From NCBI GenBank assembly GCA_036276235.1, contig DATBDZ010000054.1, positions 1-5,776 on the forward strand: DNA of 5,776 nucleotides. Direction: 5' to 3'. This document shows, piece after piece, positions 1 through 5,143 of the stretch. The notes under the pieces were generated by a model. It made no database searches. It saw nothing but the letters and a program-made list of their open reading frames with translations, and was not told the origin of the DNA. The DNA is from JANWHF01 sp036276235 (GTDB taxonomy: Bacteria; Planctomycetota; Phycisphaerae; Tepidisphaerales; Tepidisphaeraceae). Positions within the stretch are counted from its first letter, which is position 1. Each line of letters starts with the position of its first letter. Position numbers and translations under genes: made by a program.

Positions 1-444
1 AAGCGAAACATGACGGTCGAGCCGCGTACGACGCTACTGAATGCTCTGCGCAATCATGCGGAGCCGCCGATCACCGGGCCAAAGCTCGTGTGTGATATGG
101 GCACGTGCGGGGCCTGCACAGTTTTGATGGGTGGCAAGAACGTCTATTCATGTCTGGTGCTTGCCGTTGATGCTGTCGGTAAGAAGCTGACGACCGTTGA
201 AGGCCTGGGCTCGCCCGAAAACATGAATGCGGTGCAGAGTGCCTTTGTCGAACACGATGGCCAGATGTGCGGCTTTTGCACTCCCGGCTTTATCACAACG
301 ATCTCGGCTTATTTGAAAAAGCACCCGAATCCAACCCTCGCCGAAGTGCGGGAAGCGTGCAAAGGAAATTTCTGCCGCTGCGGAACCTACCCACGAGTTT
401 TTGAAGCCGCGCTGGCCGCAGCGAAAGCCGGAGCGAGGACTTAG
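1..444 (+). CDS. [2Fe-2S] subunit of a xanthine dehydrogenase/aldehyde oxidase family enzyme (5' partial)
   Basis: Electron-transfer subunit of a molybdenum hydroxylase, passing electrons from the Mo site to FAD through two [2Fe-2S] clusters. Counting from the first codon in the window, the plant-ferredoxin-type cluster ligands are C31, C36, C39 and C51 (motif CDMGTCGACTVL, then YSC). The second, helical domain has C90, C93, C125 and C127 (CGFCTPG and GNFCRCGTYPR). All eight ligands and their spacings are intact. The reading frame is open to the window edge (codons for KRN before the Met at 10), and the homologous N-terminal beta strand is missing, so the true start lies upstream. ATG 10 is probably internal. 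Some relatives such as PaoA carry a Tat signal, but that part is not visible here. The CRCGTYPR wording is closer to aldehyde or isoquinoline oxidoreductases than to classical xanthine dehydrogenase. The stop codon lies one base before a REP-like repeat, and the Mo subunit gene follows. Confidence 0.95.
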   Translation, partial: KRNMTVEPRTTLLNALRNHAEPPITGPKLVCDMGTCGACTVLMGGKNVYSCLVLAVDAVGKKLTTVEGLGSPENMNAVQSAFVEHDGQMCGFCTPGFITTISAYLKKHPNPTLAEVREACKGNFCRCGTYPRVFEAALAAAKAGART

Positions 445-445
445 A

Positions 446-537
446 GTGTCAGAAGCCCGACCGTAAGGGAGGGCCACTGGCCAAACAAGGTGCATTGAAT
501 TCAAAGTTGCCCTCCCTCACGGTCGGGCTTCTGACAC
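446..537. repeat. Inverted pair of REP-like palindromes, class I, copy 1
   Basis: Two 29-nt arms face each other: 446-474, beginning GTGTCAGAAGCCCGACC, and 509-537, its reverse complement except for one base. The spacer is 34 bp and contains the perfect palindrome TTGAATTCAA at 495-504. Each arm also folds alone. In the left arm, 455-458 pairs with 471-474, G459/A460 face A470/G469 as a tandem G-A mismatch, 461-462 pairs with 467-468, and the loop is GTAA. The right arm read on the minus strand has loop GTGA. A conserved head followed by an imperfect hairpin is the architecture of REP elements mobilised by RAYT (TnpA-REP) transposases; that link is inference, as no RAYT gene is in the window. 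The same arms recur at 4953-5121. The pair lies inside an operon, between the iron-sulfur and Mo subunit genes. Confidence 0.9.
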
Positions 538-551
538 GGCAAGAAGTAAAC

Positions 552-557
552 GGAGAG
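552..557 (+). promoter_or_regulatory. Ribosome binding site that fixes the Mo subunit start
   Basis: GGAGAG, with its GGAG core ending 8 nt before ATG 564. The frame is open back to a TTG at 495, but that codon lies in the repeat spacer and has no purine-rich site before it. The residues from 495 to 563 would partly be a translation of the repeat arm. ATG 564 is therefore the better start. Confidence 0.75.
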
Positions 558-563
558 CATCAA

Positions 564-2813
564 ATGCCACAACAACCACAAGCGAGCCCAACGCCCGTAC
601 CAAAAAAGAAGGTGCGCGTTCCGCGCGTCATCAACGGCATCGAGCAAATGGTCGAGATCGAAGTGGATGACGTTGGCGGTCCCGGTTGGGGCCCGAACGA
701 CAAGCACACAATTCTCAATCATCCACACACGCGCGTCGATGGGCCATTAAAGGTTTCCGGCACGGCCAAGTACACGTATGACGTGCGCTTGCCAAACATG
801 TTGTATGGCCGCCTGGTGCGCTGCCCATACGCTCACGCAAAAGTGACGAAGTTTGATTCGAGTGCTGCGTCGAAGATGCCGGGAGTTAAGGCAATTATTC
901 AGGCGACGAACACGGAATTGCGTTTTGCGGGTGCGCCCGTCGGAGCGGTCGCGGCGACGACGCCGGAGCTCGCGCAGGATGCTGCGCGCGCCATCGTTAT
1001 TGAATACGAGAAGCTGCCGCACGTGGTGACTGCCGAGGCGGCAATGAAACCGAACGCGCCGCAGGTTTTGCCGGCCGAAGGACGTGGCAGTGAGCCAAAC
1101 GTGGTCCAGAAAGGTAAACAGGGCGATCCACAAAAGGTCGAGGCGGCGCTCACCGGCTGCGATGCAACTGTCGAAGCCGAATACCGTACGCCACGTCTTC
1201 ATCATGCGTGTCTCGAGACACACGGCATGGTCGTAGATTATTCCGGTGGAGACACCGCGACTATCTACGCCACGACGCAAGGTACGTTCACCATTCCCGC
1301 TGATGCGGCACGCGAACTCGGTTTGCCCGAGAGCGCCGTGACGGCAACCGTGCAGCACATGGGCGGCGGATTTGGCTCGAAATTCGGCATCGGCATTGAA
1401 GGGATGATGGCGTGCCGGTTGTCGAAAGCCACAAAGGCGCCCGTCAAGTTGATGATGACGCGCACAGATGAATTCTTGATGGCCGGCAATCGCTCCGCTT
1501 CATGGACCAAATTCAAAGCTGGAGCGCAGAAGGACGGAACGCTGGTGGCTGTGCAAGCGACCCAGTATCGCATCGGCGGCGTGGGCCAGGGTTCGCAAGC
1601 CCCGCAGCCATACGCCGTCTATAAAGCGGGTGAGTATTATCGCGAAATATATGCGTTGCATACGAATGAAGATTCGGCGATTGCCATGCGCGCGCCGGGT
1701 CACCCGCAGGCTTCCTTCGCAATGGAATCGCTGCTCGACGAGTTGGCTTTCAAGATCGGAATGGATCCTGTCGAGTTTCGTAAGAAGAACATGCCGGATC
1801 CGTTTTATCATCGCCAGCTCGATCGTGGCGCGCGCGAAATCGGCTGGTCGAAACGTAACGCTACACCGGGCGGCGGCGCGGGTCCGTTGAAACGCGGGAT
1901 GGGCTGCGCCGCCGGAACGTGGGGCGGCGGTGGAAACGATCAGTGCAAAGTCGACGTGACTGTCGGACGCGACGGTTCGGTTGTGGTCGCAGTGGGCACG
2001 CAGGACCTGGGCACCGGCACGCGCACCTACACGCGCGGAATCGTGGCGGAGGAACTCGGGCTGGGAATCAAAGACGTCGTCGAGCAGATCGGCAATTCAA
2101 AACTTGGCGGCGCTAACTCGTCGGGTGGATCAACTACGGCCGCTTCCTTATCGCCATCAGTCAAAGATGCCGCGTATAAAGCCCGCATGGCGGTCGCCGA
2201 AAAATTCTCGCCGCTGCTTGGCAGTGCGAAGCCGGAAGAGATCGTCTTTGCCAACGGCACGGTCAGTGCCGGAGGCAAATCGATCGCATGGAAGCAAGCC
2301 TGCGCCGCTTTGCCGCCGGCCGGAATCGTTGCGCATGGCGTGTGGCGTGCGGATCTCCAGACGCGCGGCGTACACGGCGTAGTCTTTGCCGAGGTTGAGG
2401 TCGATGTCGAGACCGGAAAGGTGCGGCCAATCAAGATGCTGCAAGTGCAGGATGGCGGCTTGCCGCTCAATCGCCTGACGATGGAGAGCCAAATCAACGG
2501 CGGGATGATCCAGGCGCTCGGTATGACGCTTTTCGAGACGCGCGTGATGGACGCAGACCTCGGCGTGCAGCTGAACCCGAGTTTCATGGATTACAAGTTG
2601 CCGGGGACGTTGGAAATGCCGGAAATGATTCCGCTGATTGATGACGACGACAAACGCGAAGCCGTTATCGGCATCGCCGAAGCTGCCATTATTCCCGCGA
2701 TCGGCGCGCTGGCCAATGCGGTTTTCAACGCCAGCGGAGCGCGCGTGCGCGAATTACCAATTACGCCGGACAAAGTCCTGATGGCGCTGATGAAAGGAGG
2801 GCAGAGCGCATGA
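564..2813 (+). CDS. Molybdenum cofactor-binding catalytic subunit, xanthine dehydrogenase/aldehyde oxidase family (PaoC-like)
   Basis: Catalytic subunit (749 aa) that hydroxylates an aldehyde or heteroaromatic substrate with water-derived oxygen at a Mo-pterin centre. An atypical N-terminal stretch of about 50 residues, Gln/Pro-rich and then KKK, precedes the small domain starting at HTRVDGPLKVSGTAKYTYD. Mo-pterin contacts visible by family resemblance are GGGFGSKF (267-274), RAPG (376-379) followed by MESLLDELA, GTQDLGTGT (478-486), and a Ser/Gly-rich NSSGGSTTAAS segment. Near the C-terminus, GIAEAAIIPAIGALANAV matches the usual GxGE active-site segment. E706 is the expected catalytic base, although the second Gly is Ala here. 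The length is near that of E. coli PaoC. No signal peptide is seen, as usual for this subunit. The last codons overlap the FAD subunit gene by ATGA, indicating translational coupling. The substrate is unknown: similarity to aldehyde oxidoreductases is inferred by eye, and an isoquinoline-type oxidoreductase is possible. Confidence 0.93.
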   Translation: MPQQPQASPTPVPKKKVRVPRVINGIEQMVEIEVDDVGGPGWGPNDKHTILNHPHTRVDGPLKVSGTAKYTYDVRLPNMLYGRLVRCPYAHAKVTKFDSSAASKMPGVKAIIQATNTELRFAGAPVGAVAATTPELAQDAARAIVIEYEKLPHVVTAEAAMKPNAPQVLPAEGRGSEPNVVQKGKQGDPQKVEAALTGCDATVEAEYRTPRLHHACLETHGMVVDYSGGDTATIYATTQGTFTIPADAARELGLPESAVTATVQHMGGGFGSKFGIGIEGMMACRLSKATKAPVKLMMTRTDEFLMAGNRSASWTKFKAGAQKDGTLVAVQATQYRIGGVGQGSQAPQPYAVYKAGEYYREIYALHTNEDSAIAMRAPGHPQASFAMESLLDELAFKIGMDPVEFRKKNMPDPFYHRQLDRGAREIGWSKRNATPGGGAGPLKRGMGCAAGTWGGGGNDQCKVDVTVGRDGSVVVAVGTQDLGTGTRTYTRGIVAEELGLGIKDVVEQIGNSKLGGANSSGGSTTAASLSPSVKDAAYKARMAVAEKFSPLLGSAKPEEIVFANGTVSAGGKSIAWKQACAALPPAGIVAHGVWRADLQTRGVHGVVFAEVEVDVETGKVRPIKMLQVQDGGLPLNRLTMESQINGGMIQALGMTLFETRVMDADLGVQLNPSFMDYKLPGTLEMPEMIPLIDDDDKREAVIGIAEAAIIPAIGALANAVFNASGARVRELPITPDKVLMALMKGGQSA

Positions 2814-3820
2814 AAGCCTTCGAATGGATGAATGCGACGACTGTCGCCGACGCTGTGAACGCGCTGAAGGCCGGAAGCGCGCCGGCTGATCCCGACGACG
2901 CCGCGCGACCCATCGCCGGTGGTCAGGATCTGCTGACGACGATGAAGGATTACATTACGCGCCCGACGCGGGTGGTGAATCTGAAATCAATTCGCGGACT
3001 GGACAAAATCGCAGCGGACGGCAAAGGCGGATTGCGCATCGGCGCGCTGGTGACCCTGGATCAACTCGAGGAAGACGCAAATGTGCGCAAGAGTTTCCCC
3101 GGGCTCGCTGAGGCTGCGCATTCAGTCGGCACGCCGCAGATTCGCAATCTGGGAACTGTCGGCGGCAATCTCTGCCAGCGTCCGCGTTGCTGGTACTTCC
3201 GTCTCGAGGAAGTTGTCTGCTTGAAGAAAGGCGGCAGCGAGTGTTACGCCGCCACAGGTGAAAACAAGTATCACGCGATCTTCGGTGGCGGCCCGTCGTA
3301 CATCGTGCATCCATCCGATCTTGCGCCGATGCTGTTGGCGTTGGGTTCGAGCGTCAATGTCACCGGCAGCGATGGTAAGCGCAGCATCGATCTCGACAAA
3401 TTCTTCACCCTTCCGTCCGACGGAAATTTGCGGCGCGAAAATGTTTTGAAGAACGACGAAATCATCACCGACATAACTGTGCCGGCGTCGAAGTTCGCCG
3501 CGAACTCAACTTACTTGAAATTCAAAGAACGGGACTCCATGGACTTCGCGATGAGCGCCGTCGCGGCCGCGGTTGCCTTGGAAGCCAACAAAACTGTGAG
3601 CGAAGCGCGCATCGTACTCGGTGGCGTGGCGCCGATTCCCTGGCGGGTGTCGAAGGCCGAAGCCGCTTTGGTTGGTAAGACGATCAATAACGATCTGCTG
3701 GCCGAGGTAGCGAAGACTGCGTTGCAGGGCGCGGAACCGTTAGCAAAGAATGCGTACAAGATTCCGCTGACGCAGACGCTGGTGCGACGCGCGCTGGCGA
3801 AGGTTGGCGGAGTCGCTTGA
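2810..3820 (+). CDS. FAD-binding subunit of the molybdenum hydroxylase, with probable extra [4Fe-4S] cluster
   Basis: Medium subunit (336 aa) that takes electrons from the [2Fe-2S] clusters and passes them to the final acceptor via FAD. The FAD pyrophosphate loop is AGGQDLL (36-42), and the second FAD segment is GTPQIRNLGTVGGN (107-120). HPSD lies at 167-170. The C-terminal domain typical of CO dehydrogenase flavoproteins runs from about 228 to 333. Between the FAD motifs and HPSD sits an insert with C122, C127, C137 and C145, within RPRCWYFR, VCLKKGGSEC and a GENKYHAIFGG segment. PaoB and the 4-hydroxybenzoyl-CoA reductase beta subunit carry a [4Fe-4S] cluster in a similar insert, so the same is expected here. 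ATG 2810 overlaps the preceding stop codon and follows AGGAGG (2795-2800) by 9 nt, so this start is secure. No maturation gene of the XdhC type follows within the window. Confidence 0.94.
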   Translation: MKAFEWMNATTVADAVNALKAGSAPADPDDAARPIAGGQDLLTTMKDYITRPTRVVNLKSIRGLDKIAADGKGGLRIGALVTLDQLEEDANVRKSFPGLAEAAHSVGTPQIRNLGTVGGNLCQRPRCWYFRLEEVVCLKKGGSECYAATGENKYHAIFGGGPSYIVHPSDLAPMLLALGSSVNVTGSDGKRSIDLDKFFTLPSDGNLRRENVLKNDEIITDITVPASKFAANSTYLKFKERDSMDFAMSAVAAAVALEANKTVSEARIVLGGVAPIPWRVSKAEAALVGKTINNDLLAEVAKTALQGAEPLAKNAYKIPLTQTLVRRALAKVGGVA

Positions 3821-3836
3821 TCAATTTGAAACTAAC

Positions 3837-3859
3837 TCCCTCTCCCAAAAGGCGAGGGA
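3837..3859. repeat. Hairpin just after the molybdenum hydroxylase operon
   Basis: TCCCTCTCC (3837-3845) pairs with GGCGAGGGA (3851-3859), giving eight base pairs and one T-C mismatch around a CAAAA loop. No T run follows, so it is not a canonical intrinsic terminator on the + strand. It may be a degenerate dispersed palindrome, or it may protect the 3' end of the operon mRNA. Its GAGGG is also the only purine-rich stretch near the start of the next small ORF. Confidence 0.5.
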
Positions 3860-3870
3860 ACAACTTAGTG

Positions 3871-4128
3871 ATGAGCAAACAAATGACTAACGAATTCACA
3901 GATTCTGAATCCGCAAATATTACTCAAAGCGCCTTCTGCGGCGCTTTACGCTCAAAAAAGTTTTTCATGATTGCCGCGTTGCCGACCGAGGCGTCCGATT
4001 ATCTCGATGGCAGCAATCATTGCTGGTGCCGCGAGACGCAGCAAGCCATCGGCCCCGACGGCGGCATGGCCCAACCGGACCATTGCGTGCCGGGGCGCTC
4101 CTGCTACAGTTCCGCGTTCGAAGCTTAG
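3871..4128 (+). CDS. Small cysteine-rich protein of unknown function
   Basis: An 85-aa ORF if translated from ATG 3871. The C-terminal half looks coding: DYLDGSNHCWCRETQQAIG is followed by PDHCVPGRSCY, giving a CxC pair and a CxPGRxC pair that could bind one metal ion or form disulfides. I half-recall short proteins ending in a similar GPD...C.PGRSCY pattern in Acidobacteriota and relatives, but cannot confirm this. The start is uncertain. ATG 3871 has only GAGGG (3854-3858) 12 nt upstream. ATG 3967 would give a 53-aa protein but has no visible ribosome binding site. The 3871-3966 part is visibly AT-richer than the rest and holds a perfect hairpin, so it may be leader rather than coding sequence. 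No signal peptide or membrane segment is evident. It lies 50 bp after the FAD subunit gene and may be transcribed with it. Confidence 0.55.
   Translation: MSKQMTNEFTDSESANITQSAFCGALRSKKFFMIAALPTEASDYLDGSNHCWCRETQQAIGPDGGMAQPDHCVPGRSCYSSAFEA
3926..3947. repeat. Perfect 8-bp hairpin near the small ORF start
   Basis: AAAGCGCC (3926-3933) and GGCGCTTT (3940-3947) are perfectly complementary around a TTCTGC loop. About 13 nt later a short A run meets a T run (3955-3965), but there is no T tract directly after the stem. It could be a weak terminator-like structure in the leader of a shorter version of the small gene, or coincidental structure within the coding region. Confidence 0.45.
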
Positions 4129-4134
4129 AGGTGT

Positions 4135-4203
4135 AAACTAAGCACATCGTGTCAGTACTCCCGATGAATCGGGATAGCGACGGGATAAGATGACTTAGTT
4201 TTT
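4135..4203 (+). repeat. Compound stem-loop holding a second REP-like element (class II), ending in a T run
   Basis: The outer stem pairs AAACTAAG (4135-4142) with CTTAGTTT (4194-4201), continued by CATC (4145-4148) with GATG (4189-4192). Inside it is a unit beginning GTGTCAGTAC (4149-4158), followed by TCCCGAT (4159-4165) paired with ATCGGGA (4168-4174) and a further CGGGA at 4181-4185 that could instead pair with TCCCG at 4159-4163. The head GTGTCAG is identical to that of the class I repeats in this window, and the hairpin starts three bases later, as it does there. The 3' arm runs into TTTTT (4199-4203), so the structure resembles an intrinsic terminator or attenuator. The ribosome binding site of the next gene begins at 4205. 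Confidence 0.6.
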
Positions 4204-4217
4204 CGGAGGTACCCATA

Positions 4218-4874
4218 ATGAAGAGATTTTCGATCATAGCCGCTGTCTTAATCACCTGCGCCGCCGCACTTGCTTTCACGTCCCGCGCTGAGAATACGGC
4301 CATCAAAGGCGATTACGTTGAAGTTCGCACGGCCAGCGTCTTCGCGGGAGCCTGCCACTTCAACGGTGAAGTCGTCACGGCCGGTCGTGAGGCCATGATG
4401 GCCTGGAACTTCGCTGCGGGACGCTGGAACGGAACGGATCTCTCCGGGCTGAAAGCAATTGCCGTGGTGAGCGCTGACGCGAATCTGGAAAGCGATAACG
4501 CTGCCCGGCGATCGGAAATCATCCTGGACAATTCCGCCAATCACGATCAAAAAGTCGCCATGCTGGAAGCGCTCAAGAGCCGGTATGCAGCAACGCTCGG
4601 CGAAATCGTTTCCGTCCGCAGCGCGCCGATTAATTTCAAGCACGAAGGCAAATCGTATGAAGTTGCTTCGGCCGACGCCGCTATCAATGTTGAGGCGATG
4701 GCAAACGATCTCTGCTGTCGCCAGCCGAATCTGGTTTGGTACAGCCCGCTGGTGCAACTGTCAGGACGCAAAGTGGGATACACCTTGAAGGCGGCTTACT
4801 CGGGCAATACGGTTGGTGACGCCTGGGAGCGTGACGGTGAGAACAGCGCGTTCTACGGAAGCTTTGCTTTCTAG
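4218..4874 (+). CDS. Exported protein of unknown function, DUF1326-like
   Basis: A 218-aa protein with an N-terminal Sec signal: basic MKRF, a hydrophobic core to about residue 20, and a likely cleavage after SRA (A24). The mature part begins GDYVEVRTASVFAGACHFNGE, followed by AMMAWNF, GRWNGTDLSGLKAIAVV, a long polar stretch, and DLCCRQP with WYSPLV. It ends GENSAFYGSF. The layout (GDY..., a Cys near residue 46, AW...G.W.G.DLSGL) resembles DUF1326 proteins, though that assignment rests on memory. C46, C166 and C167 are the candidates for metal binding or disulfides; none is a proven ligand. Translation starts at ATG 4218, 7 nt after a strong GGAGGT (4205-4210). A terminator follows the stop codon, so this gene ends its transcription unit. 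No promoter could be recognised in the 89 bp upstream, which the compound stem-loop mostly fills. Confidence 0.8.
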   Translation: MKRFSIIAAVLITCAAALAFTSRAENTAIKGDYVEVRTASVFAGACHFNGEVVTAGREAMMAWNFAAGRWNGTDLSGLKAIAVVSADANLESDNAARRSEIILDNSANHDQKVAMLEALKSRYAATLGEIVSVRSAPINFKHEGKSYEVASADAAINVEAMANDLCCRQPNLVWYSPLVQLSGRKVGYTLKAAYSGNTVGDAWERDGENSAFYGSFAF

Positions 4875-4907
4875 TCCATCCGGGCAGACAGTTTAGTTGC
4901 AGTAGTC

Positions 4908-4942
4908 GATGGGCGAGTTCAAAGCTCGCCCATCTTTCTTTT
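4908..4942 (+). terminator. Rho-independent terminator after the DUF1326-like gene
   Basis: GATGGGCGAG (4908-4917) pairs perfectly with CTCGCCCATC (4925-4934): ten base pairs around a 7-nt loop (TTCAAAG), followed directly by TTTCTTTT (4935-4942). It lies 33 nt after the stop codon at 4874 and separates that gene from the cupin operon. Confidence 0.93.
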
Positions 4943-4952
4943 GAATAAGTGA

Positions 4953-5121
4953 TGTCAGAAGCCCGACCGTAAGGGAGGGCAACTTGCAGAAACAATTAGC
5001 CGCGGATAAAGGCGGATGACGCGGATTGGAAGGTAGACTGGCTGTCTATCCGCGCAAATCGGCGTTCATCCGCGGCCTATCCTGATTTGAGCTGCCCTCC
5101 CTGACGGTCGGCTTCTGACAC
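4953..5121. repeat. Inverted pair of REP-like palindromes, class I, copy 2, with a nested insert
   Basis: The left arm (4953-4980) is identical to the left arm of the pair at 446-537 apart from its outermost base. The right arm (5094-5121) is its inverted partner with one base deleted in the GGGC of the hairpin stem and loop GTCA on the minus strand. Heads point outward, as in copy 1. The spacer is 113 bp here against 34 bp in copy 1, and it contains an unrelated palindrome (4999-5076). The pair fills almost all of the gap between the terminator at 4942 and the cupin gene at 5144, so any promoter for the cupin operon must lie within or next to it. I could not recognise one. Confidence 0.9.
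4999..5076. repeat. Palindrome of GCGGAT units nested inside the REP pair
   Basis: The left arm (4999-5026) contains three GCGGAT units about 10 bp apart, after GCCGCGGAT. The right arm (5048-5076) contains matching but imperfect ATCCGCG, ATCGGCG and ATCCGCGGC units in inverse order. At the tip, TAGAC (5034-5038) and GTCTA (5044-5048) are complementary around TGGCT. I recall similar CGCGGATnAA-type dispersed repeats from other environmental bacteria, but this is from memory. Mismatches between the arms indicate an older or degenerate copy. Confidence 0.75.
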
Positions 5122-5143
5122 GACCACAATTTTGGAGAGTGCG

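Noticed and set aside
148..504. Minus-strand ORF ending in the PYGRASDT string
   Set aside because: It is antisense to the well-supported iron-sulfur subunit, and its N-terminal part is a translation of the REP arm; no family resemblance.
446..537. CRISPR array
   Set aside because: There are only two arms in inverted orientation, not direct repeats with regular spacers, and no cas genes.
446..537. Intrinsic terminator between the iron-sulfur and Mo subunit genes
   Set aside because: The long stem is not followed by a T run, and the same sequence recurs elsewhere as a dispersed repeat.
747..1358. 203-codon open frame on the minus strand
   Set aside because: A long shadow frame opposite the Mo subunit, which has intact family motifs throughout; common in GC-rich genes.
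2027..2587. 186-codon open frame on the minus strand
   Set aside because: It lies opposite conserved Mo subunit motifs and shows no recognisable domain or ribosome binding site.
4684..4995. Minus-strand ORF starting in the second REP copy
   Set aside because: It is antisense to the exported DUF1326-like gene and the terminator, and again begins with a repeat-derived PYGRASDT segment.
4953..5121. Insertion sequence or MITE with target duplication
   Set aside because: No transposase frame inside and no clear direct repeat flanking the outer ends; a REP-type pair fits better.
4941..5143. Sigma-70 promoter for the cupin operon
   Set aside because: TTGAAT at 4941 and TTGCAG at 4984 have no convincing -10 at suitable spacing; nothing better was found.
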